A stretch of DNA of 25,721 bases, from IMG/VR virus record IMGVR_UViG_3300025669_000175, positions 1-25,721 of that record; one strand, given 5' to 3'. This document shows, in pieces, positions 19,014-25,721 of the stretch (position 1 is the first letter of the stretch; each line of letters starts with the position of its first letter). Both the position numbers and the translations under genes were made by a program. The notes beneath the pieces were generated by a model. The model saw nothing but the letters and a program-made list of their open reading frames with translations. It was not told the DNA's origin and did no database searches. This stretch comes from a virus.

Positions 19014-19592
19014 ATGGCAGAAGAAAAAAAAATAACAGGAACTTTAGAAAAAAAAGAAGTAGTAGTTCCAAAAGTTAATATAGATATGGAAAAGGTAAAT
19101 GAGTTAGTAGAGCAAAACAAAAGATTACAAGAACAGATAGAAAAGTTAGAAAAAAAGGCTGATAGAAATCCTAAAGCAAAACTTGTAAAAGAAAGTAGCG
19201 TATATATAAAAATGTTTGAAGGTAGTTATGTAATAGGGATAACACCTGAAACTGGTTGTAAGAAAACAATCAAAGCTAAAAATGGTAGAGAACATCTTAT
19301 AGTTGATATAGAATTAATGGATACTGATGGAAATATAACAACTAAAAAAGATGTTAGTTTAAATGACCTTGTAGCTTCTAATAAAAAAGTAAAAGTTCCA
19401 GTTATGAATTTTTATAGAGAGAAGCAAATACAAAATAATGGAAAAGTAGAGAGAGTTGTATACAAAGATTGGAGCAGTGAGTTCACAGGTCAAGAGGTAG
19501 ACGATATTGTAGTTACTGAAAAAGTTACTACAGAATTAGAATTACCTAATGGTGAGGTAGTAGAACTTAAATCTAATGTAATAAATTTATAA
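19014..19592 (+). CDS. Hypothetical virion-region protein, 192 aa
   Basis: Residues 20-50 form a coiled coil (MEKVNELVEQNKRLQEQIEK). The remainder is beta-rich (ESSVYIKMFEGSYVIGITPE, later EFTGQEVDDIVVTEKVTTEL and ELPNGEVVELKSNVINL). A helix followed by a beta domain suggests an oligomeric structural or head-associated protein. No family recognised. It is packed between the scaffold-like gene and the next gene (one base gap). Confidence 0.75.
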   Translation: MAEEKKITGTLEKKEVVVPKVNIDMEKVNELVEQNKRLQEQIEKLEKKADRNPKAKLVKESSVYIKMFEGSYVIGITPETGCKKTIKAKNGREHLIVDIELMDTDGNITTKKDVSLNDLVASNKKVKVPVMNFYREKQIQNNGKVERVVYKDWSSEFTGQEVDDIVVTEKVTTELELPNGEVVELKSNVINL

Positions 19593-19593
19593 T

Positions 19594-20001
19594 ATGACTG
19601 ATAAAGAAATAAAAAAACAAGTTAAAATTGAAAGGGAGAATAGAGATAAAATAACTACTCCTTTTACAAGAGAAATGATTAGCATCATAGGTCAATATGA
19701 TGGTAGTTTATCTTATGATATTAAATTAGAAGATGAAACTAAAAAGTATGTTGAGGCTATTTTAGGTCTTGTTTCTACAAAAGAGATGTCTGTAATAGAT
19801 TTTAAAGTTTGTATTACAAAAGCTACTACTATAGTAAATTATATTTTAGAAGGACTTACAAAATCTATCGGAATTGTAGAAGATAGTTTTATTAGAAAGG
19901 TCTTTGGAAAAAATGTAAGTGAGATGCAAATAAAAGAACTTCACAACACATTATTAGGTAATATAAATTATGAGAAAAAATCTAAGTTACATACAAAATG
20001 A
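19594..20001 (+). CDS. Hypothetical protein, 135 aa
   Basis: A helical protein (TREMISIIGQYDGSLSYDIK, DFKVCITKATTIVNYILEGL, FIRKVFGKNVSEMQIKELHN) with a basic start. It overlaps the next gene by 32 bases in another frame. The head-to-tail region setting suggests a structural or assembly function. No family recognised. Confidence 0.75.
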   Translation: MTDKEIKKQVKIERENRDKITTPFTREMISIIGQYDGSLSYDIKLEDETKKYVEAILGLVSTKEMSVIDFKVCITKATTIVNYILEGLTKSIGIVEDSFIRKVFGKNVSEMQIKELHNTLLGNINYEKKSKLHTK

Positions 20002-20236
20002 GATAGCAAAACATTTAGATGAGGTTTATGACGAATTTGAAATTCCAGAGGATAAAAGAACTCTCGCAACTATATTTGATGAAAAACAGAAAAACTATGA
20101 TGTTGATTACATTAATGAAGAAGGAAATATTTTGGAAATGTCTAGTAGGATATTTTTTCATAATGAAACGAAAGAAGAGTTTGATAAAAATCTTATAAGG
20201 CAACTAAGAAATGTAATTTCTATGCTTATAAAATAA
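19970..20236 (+). CDS. Hypothetical protein, 88 aa, overlapping start
   Basis: MRKNLSYIQNEIAKHLDEVY, then DEFEIPEDKRTLATIFDEKQ and a helical end (KNLIRQLRNVISMLIK). Its start lies 32 bases inside the previous gene, after AATATAAATT, which fits the A-rich start context. It is the last gene before the promoter and leader of the capsid block. Function unknown. Confidence 0.75.
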   Translation: MRKNLSYIQNEIAKHLDEVYDEFEIPEDKRTLATIFDEKQKNYDVDYINEEGNILEMSSRIFFHNETKEEFDKNLIRQLRNVISMLIK

Positions 20237-20240
20237 CATT

Positions 20241-20269
20241 TTGTTTATTTCGTGAAAATGTGTTATAAT
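20241..20269 (+). promoter_or_regulatory. Sigma70 promoter of the capsid block
   Basis: -35 TTGTTT (20241-20246), 17-base spacer, perfect -10 TATAAT (20264-20269) with TG extension. The start is predicted near 20276, leaving a leader of about 200 nt before ATG 20476. Confidence 0.75.
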
Positions 20270-20276
20270 AATTTCA

Positions 20277-20475
20277 AATAGACAACTTTGCAGGAAACCA
20301 ATAACCTGTCGAAAAAAATTGGTGCTGTTCTGTAGGAGAAAACCTATCTAAAAAACTCACAGTAAACATATTTATGTTTATTGTTGGAGGAAATAGACAT
20401 TAATATACAATGTCTATTTTTTCTGGTGAATCCTCCACCATTAATGAGGACAATTAATAAATTTAGTAAAACAAT
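20277..20475 (+). ncRNA. Structured leader RNA of the capsid block
   Basis: The leader begins with an H-type pseudoknot: stem 1 GCAGG (20290-20294) with CCTGT (20305-20309), stem 2 ACCAAT (20297-20302) with ATTGGT (20318-20323), a 2-nt first loop and an A-rich third loop. Then come TAGG/CCTA (20333-20346), a 10-bp hairpin (20360-20383) and an 11-bp hairpin (20391-20419) followed by U-runs. TGGAGGA (20385-20391) can pair with TCCTCCA (20431-20437). That site can alternatively fold as TGGTG/CACCA (20424-20440) or pair with GAGGA (20446-20450). The competing pairings suggest a regulatory switch. No riboswitch class recognised. Confidence 0.65.
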
Positions 20476-20877
20476 ATGGTAAATGTTCACAGTGGTGTAG
20501 TTATCACTAAATACAAAAACAAGACAGCTTCTACTGCTATTGCTATGGGTGCAATGCTTGAAATTTCAAGTGGTTATGTAACTCCAATAACATCAACGTC
20601 TGCACTTGTTTATGGTTCATCACAAGTTACTGTAACATCAGCTTCTGATGATTACGCTTCAACAACAAGAATTCCAATCACAGTTCCTACAAGTAGGACT
20701 ATGTTTAGAATGACAGTTACTGGAACTTTCGTAGCAACACAAGAAGGAGATTTATTTGATGCTTCTGATTCTGTTACTGTAGATGCAGATGCTTCTACTT
20801 ATGATATATTCTTATGTGAAAAATATATCTCTGCTACAGAAGGTATCTTTAGTATCCCAGCACCTCTTAGACAATAA
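20476..20877 (+). CDS. Probable head decoration/stabilisation protein
   Basis: This 133-residue protein is rich in Ser, Thr, Ala and Val with alternating strands (VHSGVVITKYKNKTASTAIA, VTVTSASDDYASTTRIPITV, FRMTVTGTFVATQEGDLFDA), as in small beta-sandwich capsid decoration proteins. It lies directly before the major capsid gene and shares its promoter and leader, so high expression is expected. Position and composition support the call; no exact family is recognised. Confidence 0.65.
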   Translation: MVNVHSGVVITKYKNKTASTAIAMGAMLEISSGYVTPITSTSALVYGSSQVTVTSASDDYASTTRIPITVPTSRTMFRMTVTGTFVATQEGDLFDASDSVTVDADASTYDIFLCEKYISATEGIFSIPAPLRQ

Positions 20878-20899
20878 TTATTAATTAAATTAGAACAAT

Positions 20900-21925
20900 A
20901 TGGCAGAAAGTACAGCTAATTTAATAAGTACACTTTCATTGAAAAATCTTGTGGATTTAACAAGAAGAAACTTCCTTCCTGCAATGGGAATGGTTGAAAC
21001 AAGAGCAATGGATTTATTTATTAAAGATGTAGTTCCAAAAGGCTACGGCAACACAAAACTTCATCAAGAAATTGATGTAGGAACTTTTGGTAATATAAAA
21101 AGAGAAGGAGCAGATGCTCAAAAGAAAAGGGTAGGACTTGGTTATACTAAAACTGTTACTGCTAAAAGAATAGCAGCAGAAGTTGATATAACTTGGGAAA
21201 TGAGAGAATACAGAAGAGATGCAGAAGTAATTTCTACTTTTACAGACTTATATCATTTTTGTCCACAAAGAATGGAATTAGATGCAACACATATTTTAAC
21301 ATTTGCTGCTTCTACTTCTTACACAGATATGGATGGTGAAACTGTTACTGTTTCTGGTGGTGATAGTTTAGCTCCTGTTTATGCTTCACACACACTTGCG
21401 TTTTCTAATGACACTTATTCTAATGTTATCGCAAACAACCCTCAATTTTCACAGGGTGCTTTAGAAATAGGTGAGAAGGTATTTTCAACACAAATCTTAA
21501 ATAACTTTGGTCAAAAAAGAGTTTTAAGAGCTTCACATTTATATTGTGCTGACAATCCTGTAGTAGAAAGAGCTATGAGGCAAGTTATGCAATCTACAGC
21601 AGATGTAGATACAAATAACAGTGGTATTATAAATACTTTTAAAGGTAAATACCAAATCGTTGTTCTTCCTTACTTAGCTTCTAGTGCTGATGGTAGTTAC
21701 GATTCTACAAAAGAAAATTACTGGGGATTAATCGCTGCTACTGGTTCTATCAAAAATAGAGCTCAAATTTACATGACTGTATTCGAAGAACCAAATCTTA
21801 AAACTCCTGCTACTGGAAACAATGGAGAAGATTTCCATAATGACAACTGGTCATTTGGAGTAAGAAGTTCTTACACAGTTGATGTAGTATGTGCTAAAGG
21901 TTTAGCTTCTTCAATGGCTACTTAG
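20900..21925 (+). CDS. Major capsid protein
   Basis: A 341-residue protein with the size, position and composition of an HK97-fold major capsid protein: a helical N-arm (STLSLKNLVDLTRRNFLPAM), a stretch rich in basic and aromatic residues (RIAAEVDITWEMREYRRDAE), a helical spine (GALEIGEKVFSTQILNNFGQ ... NPVVERAMRQVMQST), and a beta-rich P-domain-like end (YWGLIAATGSIKNRAQIYMT VFEEPN). It has more evenly used isoleucine codons than the early small genes, consistent with optimisation for high expression. The gene is followed by a 10-bp hairpin. Confidence 0.85.
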   Translation: MAESTANLISTLSLKNLVDLTRRNFLPAMGMVETRAMDLFIKDVVPKGYGNTKLHQEIDVGTFGNIKREGADAQKKRVGLGYTKTVTAKRIAAEVDITWEMREYRRDAEVISTFTDLYHFCPQRMELDATHILTFAASTSYTDMDGETVTVSGGDSLAPVYASHTLAFSNDTYSNVIANNPQFSQGALEIGEKVFSTQILNNFGQKRVLRASHLYCADNPVVERAMRQVMQSTADVDTNNSGIINTFKGKYQIVVLPYLASSADGSYDSTKENYWGLIAATGSIKNRAQIYMTVFEEPNLKTPATGNNGEDFHNDNWSFGVRSSYTVDVVCAKGLASSMAT

Positions 21926-21939
21926 TATTTTATAAAACT

Positions 21940-21983
21940 TATTAAGAATTATGTTTAAAAGGACGGATGGTGGATTCTTAATA
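21940..21983 (+). promoter_or_regulatory. Hairpin downstream of the major capsid gene
   Basis: TATTAAGAAT (21940-21949) and ATTCTTAATA (21974-21983) form a perfect 10-bp stem with a 24-nt loop containing GGACGGATGGTGG. It is AT-rich with no U-run, so it is not a standard terminator. It could stabilise or process the capsid mRNA. Confidence 0.5.
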
Positions 21984-21996
21984 TAATAAAAAATTT

Positions 21997-22992
21997 ATGT
22001 ATAATAAAAATTCAGGATATGGTTTATTACAAGCTATGGCTGTAGCAAATGGTTTACCAACTATTGGTAAATTCTTTGTAGTAATGCCTACTTCAGATGC
22101 AAATTATGACAGATTTTCTGACATAGTTACTGCAGACCCAGAAGGTAAAATTAGATTATTTACTACAATTTCAGAAGCGTATGATGCTACTACAACTAAT
22201 GCTCATGATGTAATATTCATATCTGCAAACTCTGGTCATACTCAAACTTCAATGCTTACTATTGCTAAAAATAGAATTCATTTTGTAGGATTGGGTGGTA
22301 GAGTAAAAAATAATAGTTATGGTTTAGGTGCAAGAACTAGAATCTCAATGGGAGTTACTACTGTTGCAACTGACCTTGCTGTAATGCAAAATACTGGTGT
22401 AGGTAATACTTTTACTGGTATTAAATTCAGTTCTGCTAATACAAAAGATGAAAGTCTTTATGCTGTAGTAGAAGCTGGTGAATACACAATTTATGATAAT
22501 TGTGAATTTTATAAATCAACAGATTTAGATGAAACTGCTGCTGCTGAAGTTGCTAATAATGGTGATTCAGCTCAATGGTTAAATTGCGTATTTGGTTCAG
22601 ATTCAAACATAATTGCAGACAACAAAATAAGACCTAACATGTTACTAACTGGTGGTATAGTAAGTGGTAAAAAATGTAGAGATAATATAATTTCTCATTG
22701 TTTATTCTTAGTAAAAGCTGCTGGAACTGAAGCTGTTAGAATTTATGGTGCTAATGCTACTGATGTAGAAAGAATGTTACTTGTTGAAAATTCAATTTTC
22801 TTAAGTAATGCTCTTGGTGCTGCTACTCCTGCTCATGCAGTAGGATTTGGAGCTGAACAAACTCAAGGTAGTGTTATTTTAAAGAATTGCACTTCTGTAG
22901 ACCATACAGTAATGGCAGAGGCTTCTGTAGGAATTTATGTTGATGGTGCAGTTCCTACATTTGCAACAGCTGGTGTTTCAGTTCTTACTTAA
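21997..22992 (+). CDS. Right-handed beta-helix virion protein
   Basis: A 331-residue protein with repeated short strand-turn units ending in small and aliphatic residues (FISANSGHTQTSMLTIAKNR IHFVGLGGR, GNTFTGIKFSSANTKDESLY, TIYDNCEFYKSTD, WLNCVFGSDSN, ISHCLFLVKA, LLVENSIFLSNA, VILKNCTSVD), the typical pattern of a pectate-lyase-like beta-helix. Such proteins serve as head fibres, tail spikes or glycan-binding decorations. No catalytic residues are evident. The place right after the major capsid gene favours a capsid-associated fibre over a tail spike, but this is inference. Confidence 0.75.
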   Translation: MYNKNSGYGLLQAMAVANGLPTIGKFFVVMPTSDANYDRFSDIVTADPEGKIRLFTTISEAYDATTTNAHDVIFISANSGHTQTSMLTIAKNRIHFVGLGGRVKNNSYGLGARTRISMGVTTVATDLAVMQNTGVGNTFTGIKFSSANTKDESLYAVVEAGEYTIYDNCEFYKSTDLDETAAAEVANNGDSAQWLNCVFGSDSNIIADNKIRPNMLLTGGIVSGKKCRDNIISHCLFLVKAAGTEAVRIYGANATDVERMLLVENSIFLSNALGAATPAHAVGFGAEQTQGSVILKNCTSVDHTVMAEASVGIYVDGAVPTFATAGVSVLT

Positions 22993-23010
22993 CCACTAAT
23001 ATAGAAACAG

Positions 23011-23130
23011 ATGACTAAAAAGAAAACTAAAGAAATCAAAACTCCAAAAGTAGAACCTATCGTAGAACCTATCATAGAACACGAGAATTCTGACCAAAGA
23101 GAAATGAGAGAGTATTTAGAATCACAATAG
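23011..23130 (+). CDS. Small charged protein, 39 aa
   Basis: MTKKKTKEIKTPKVEPIVEP then IIEHENSDQREMREYLESQ: lysine-rich start, a PIVEPIIE repeat and an acidic end. It fits the gap after the beta-helix gene. No family recognised; translation plausible from position and start context. Confidence 0.5.
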   Translation: MTKKKTKEIKTPKVEPIVEPIIEHENSDQREMREYLESQ

Positions 23131-23133
23131 AAA

Positions 23134-23227
23134 ACACTAAGGGTAGGAGAGCAATCTCTCCTATCCAAAGGTGTAGTTTATTGAGCATAGGCTATATTTA
23201 GGAATTATAAGCCGATTATAATTCCTA
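23134..23227 (+). ncRNA. Structured intergenic RNA element before the fibre block
   Basis: GGGTAGGAGAG (23141-23151) and CTCTCCTATCC (23156-23166) make an 11-bp stem with a CAAT loop, flanked by ACAC/GTGT (23134-23137 and 23171-23174). A second hairpin, TAGGAATTATAA/TTATAATTCCTA (23199-23210 and 23216-23227), is a perfect 12-bp stem with loop GCCGA. The loop can pair with GGC upstream (23190-23192) as a pseudoknot. There is no U-run after either stem. It lies between a small gene and the 23258 gene. Confidence 0.55.
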
Positions 23228-23257
23228 TAATGTAACTTATTTATTAAACAAAAAAAT

Positions 23258-23653
23258 ATGCGTTCAATGACAAAAAATAGAACTTTATTTACTGCAAAGG
23301 CAGCAAATGGAACATCAGCAGTTTTAATCAACACAAGTAGTTATAGAAATACATTATTTTCTATATTTGCAGCTACAAGTTCTACTGGAACTATAAAAAT
23401 AAAAGGTTCAAATGAAGAAACACCTGCTTTTAGCTCTGCAGCATCTGCTTCTAATATGTGGGATTATGTAGCAATAGTTAATTTACAAACACATACAGAA
23501 ACTGCTGGTGATACTGGTGTAGCATTTGCAGCATCTACTGGTGTAGAAATTGTAGAAGCAAATATTAATGCTTATAGATGGATGACTGTAGAGTTATCTG
23601 GATATAGTGCAGGAGCTTTTACAGTAGTAGCTTGTCAATCAAATAATCAATAA
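23258..23653 (+). CDS. Small beta-rich virion protein, 131 aa
   Basis: MRSMTKNRTLFTAKAANGTS AVLINTSSYRNTLFSIFAAT, then TIKIKGSNEETPAFSSAAS and MTVELSGYSAGAFTVVACQS: short strands rich in Ser, Thr, Ala and Gly. It resembles a small capsid or tail-associated beta-sandwich protein. The strand pattern is similar to carbohydrate- or capsid-binding decoration domains, but no family is named. Its leader holds the hairpins at 23134-23227. Confidence 0.75.
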   Translation: MRSMTKNRTLFTAKAANGTSAVLINTSSYRNTLFSIFAATSSTGTIKIKGSNEETPAFSSAASASNMWDYVAIVNLQTHTETAGDTGVAFAASTGVEIVEANINAYRWMTVELSGYSAGAFTVVACQSNNQ

Positions 23654-23656
23654 ATA

Positions 23657-25030
23657 ATGTTGAAAAGAAAAAGCCCACTCAAAATTACAGCAGAGGAGGT
23701 AATAGCAAGAAGAGAAAAAAGAATCTCTGATGATTTTAAGAATAAAGGAAAAAAATTATCACTATTACAAGAAGAAGTTTTTTCTGAACAAAATGATGTT
23801 AATAGACTTAATAACACAAAACTAGAATTAGACAACAAAATTTTAAATGAAGAAGAAAAATTATTAAGACTCAGAGAAGAAATAAAAAAAGAAAGTAAAT
23901 ATTTGTATAGTATTGAACACAATATAAATAGTAAGAAAGTAGAATATTCTAAATTAGAAAATAAGAATACGGATTTAGCTTATAAGACTACTATGAAAAT
24001 TGAAGATTTATATGATATAAAATGTGAACATATAAGGATAAAAAATGATGTTATAAATATGAAAAATAAAAAACAGGAACTATTTGATGAAGTTTCTGGA
24101 ATTTTTGATGCTATTTATAAAAAGAATACAGAGTTACAAAACTTATCCAATACAATAAATAAAAATACTCTGAATAGTGCTTCTGAATTATCAGAGATTG
24201 AAAGAGCAAAATTTAATTCAAGAAAAGAGGCTAGTAGAATAAATGATGTAATAAAAGAGAAAACTGAAATTATAGATGGAATAAAAAAGGAAATAGATAA
24301 AAACTCTCGTAAAAAGACAAGAATAGAAAGAGATTTGAAAGAAATAGATATAAAATTATCTAATAAAGAAGAAAAGAATAAAGATTCTGTAGAAATATTG
24401 AATAAGTTTTTAGAATCTAAAATAAAAGAACTTAAAAAGTTGAACACAGAATTTACAGATGTAAATAATAAAAAAGATATTGTTTTGCAAAATTCAGATA
24501 AAATAGAAGCAGAATATAATCAAAAAAGATTATCATTCGTGAATTTCAGTAATCAGATAAATTCTATAAAAGATGAGATAACTTTCCTAGAAGATAAAAA
24601 GAATAATGATGCAGATACTACAGCTAAAGAAAATAGTAGATTAGGAAGACAAATAAAATTAAAGAAAGAAAAATTTGATGAATTATTCGGATTAGTCGAA
24701 TCCAAGAATAAAGAAATGTCTAATGTTAAAGATAAGATAGCAGAAAACGAACATCAACTACTTGTTATATCAGGACTCATAGAAAAATATAAAGAAGCAA
24801 AAGAAACACAAGAACAAGAAGTATTTGATTTGAAAAGCAAGAGTTCGTCTATAAAAGAAGATTTAGACAAATCAAAAAATGTTTTAGACAAACTTATATC
24901 ATCAAAAAAAGAAGAATTGATGGGGATTGATGCTTCTATAAGTGATAGAAAATTCAAACTATCAAAATTACAAACTGGATATATGAATTTGAATAAAACA
25001 TATAAACTTTTACAAAATAAGATGAAATAA
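23657..25030 (+). CDS. Long coiled-coil protein, 457 aa
   Basis: Nearly the whole length is predicted coiled coil: long runs of Glu, Lys, Asn and Leu with heptad spacing (NRLNNTKLELDNKILNEEEK, KIEDLYDIKCEHIRIKNDVI, KIKELKKLNTEFTDVNNKKD). It lacks transmembrane helices and recognised domains, so it is not a normal tape measure, which would have a hydrophobic section. It starts just after the previous stop and ends two bases before the fibre gene, suggesting a rod-like fibre or tail component. An SMC/Rad50-like role is unlikely because no Walker motifs are seen. Confidence 0.75.
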   Translation: MLKRKSPLKITAEEVIARREKRISDDFKNKGKKLSLLQEEVFSEQNDVNRLNNTKLELDNKILNEEEKLLRLREEIKKESKYLYSIEHNINSKKVEYSKLENKNTDLAYKTTMKIEDLYDIKCEHIRIKNDVINMKNKKQELFDEVSGIFDAIYKKNTELQNLSNTINKNTLNSASELSEIERAKFNSRKEASRINDVIKEKTEIIDGIKKEIDKNSRKKTRIERDLKEIDIKLSNKEEKNKDSVEILNKFLESKIKELKKLNTEFTDVNNKKDIVLQNSDKIEAEYNQKRLSFVNFSNQINSIKDEITFLEDKKNNDADTTAKENSRLGRQIKLKKEKFDELFGLVESKNKEMSNVKDKIAENEHQLLVISGLIEKYKEAKETQEQEVFDLKSKSSSIKEDLDKSKNVLDKLISSKKEELMGIDASISDRKFKLSKLQTGYMNLNKTYKLLQNKMK

Positions 25031-25031
25031 T

Positions 25032-25721
25032 ATGGCAAGAGCCTTTGCACTAACAAAAGAAGAAGCATTGATAATAACTTCGCTAGATACATTAGCTGAT
25101 ACTGGAACGAATCAGGTAATTGCAAAAGAGGGTGGTATTATTGTTAATAAAGATGTTGATTTAGGAGCATTTAAACTTTCAAAATTATATCAACCAGATT
25201 TAACTAATCCTTTTGTATATACAGACAATAGTGGTGGATTACATATTGATGGTGATATTTACCAAGAAGGAACAGCTTATGATACACATGCAGAAGAATT
25301 CTATACAACAAAGGATATGATAATAACAAGGGATGAAGCTATAGCTGGATTATCACTAGGACAAATTTCAGGTATAACTGTTACTAAGTATGATGGTTCT
25401 TCTGATATAATGTTTGGAGCAGATATGAATGGGTATTTTAAAGTAGGTGAAACAGGTGATTTACAAATTTTAGCAACTCGTGAAGATACACCAGAATCTG
25501 GAGGTGTTGCTTTTTGGGATGATACAAATAAAAGATTTGATACAACTACGAATTTAACTTGGGACGATACAAATGATAGATTAGGAATTGGTGTTGCTTC
25601 TCCTTCTACTACTTTAGATGTTTCTGGTATTACTTCTTTAGATGGTGCTGTTACTATAAATGAGAGTGGTGCTGATGTTGATTTTAGAGTGGAGGGTGTT
25701 GGTGCTGCTAATGCTTTGTTT
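25032..25721 (+). CDS. Tail fibre/spike protein, N-terminal part, cut by window end
   Basis: The frame is open to the last base, giving 230 residues of a longer protein. It begins MARAFALTKEEALIITSLDT and has short beta repeats, including GGIIVNKDVDLGAFKLSKLY, GGLHIDGDIYQEGTAYDTHA and WDDTNDRLGIGVASPSTTLD VSG. The last motif is common in phage tail fibre and spike proteins, where it lies in the shaft. The N-terminal part would attach to the virion, and the missing C-terminus would hold the receptor-binding or chaperone domain. Confidence 0.85.
   Translation, partial: MARAFALTKEEALIITSLDTLADTGTNQVIAKEGGIIVNKDVDLGAFKLSKLYQPDLTNPFVYTDNSGGLHIDGDIYQEGTAYDTHAEEFYTTKDMIITRDEAIAGLSLGQISGITVTKYDGSSDIMFGADMNGYFKVGETGDLQILATREDTPESGGVAFWDDTNKRFDTTTNLTWDDTNDRLGIGVASPSTTLDVSGITSLDGAVTINESGADVDFRVEGVGAANALF

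Noticed and set aside
20391-20423. Simple intrinsic terminator before the capsid genes
   Set aside because: The stem is AT-rich and embedded in a larger set of alternative pairings; a full stop here would silence the capsid block, so a conditional element is more likely.
23647-24447. Leftward reading frames opposite the coiled-coil gene
   Set aside because: They are low-complexity mirror frames of AT-rich coding DNA, without start context or promoters.
291-25030. Alternative genetic code with TGA as glycine or tryptophan
   Set aside because: TGA ends several genes exactly at ATGA or TGATATG junctions, which is the expected pattern for a stop; no gene needs read-through.

Overview
This window looks like about 25.7 kb of a tailed double-stranded DNA phage (Caudoviricetes) genome, or of a prophage or phage-plasmid. 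It holds, in recognisable phage order, a recombination/replication module, terminase, portal, scaffold-like protein, capsid and fibre genes. The DNA is very AT-rich and the genes are short and tightly packed. TGA is used as an ordinary stop at several junctions, so I assume the standard bacterial code. Almost no gene has a Shine-Dalgarno sequence. Start codons instead follow A/T-only runs such as AATAAATAAAAA. Promoters look like plain sigma70 sites, often with an extended -10 (TGnTATAAT). This mix argues against a typical Firmicutes host and fits a host with weak SD use (some candidate-phyla bacteria; Bacteroidota share the A-rich starts but not these promoters). The host cannot be fixed from the sequence alone.

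Left arm (1-8904, minus strand, transcribed leftwards): an early operon. From the origin side it reads replication initiator, small zinc-binding proteins including a Ros/MucR-type finger, RecT annealing protein, YqaJ exonuclease, a ribbon-helix-helix protein, a NinB-like protein, an SSB-tail protein, two HNH endonucleases, small membrane proteins, a YopX-family protein and an XRE regulator. Several gene junctions carry exact 20-bp repeats just before the start codons.

Control region (8905-9403): a non-coding centre between divergent operons. It holds an attenuator or pseudoknot in the leader of the initiator, a structured RNA candidate closed by a 25-bp inverted repeat whose predicted start coincides with one arm, three to four DnaA-box-like sites, and promoters in both directions. 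Inside the initiator gene are 11-bp iteron-like repeats.

Middle (9404-12312, plus): an HNH endonuclease expected to be made from a leaderless mRNA, a run of very small proteins with ATA-heavy codon use, a small HExxH metallopeptidase-like protein, and the terminase small subunit.

Inserted cassette (12500-14315, minus): five small genes of unknown function with their own promoter, a probable operator and a strong terminator, lying between the small and large terminase genes. This looks like a moron-type accessory unit.

Right arm (14588-25721, plus): terminase large subunit (also apparently leaderless), portal, scaffold-like protein, small head genes, decoration protein, major capsid protein, beta-helix protein, a long coiled-coil protein and a fibre protein cut by the window end. 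The capsid block has its own promoter and a roughly 200-nt highly structured leader that begins with a textbook H-type pseudoknot. Other strong hairpins sit downstream of the capsid gene and upstream of the fibre block.
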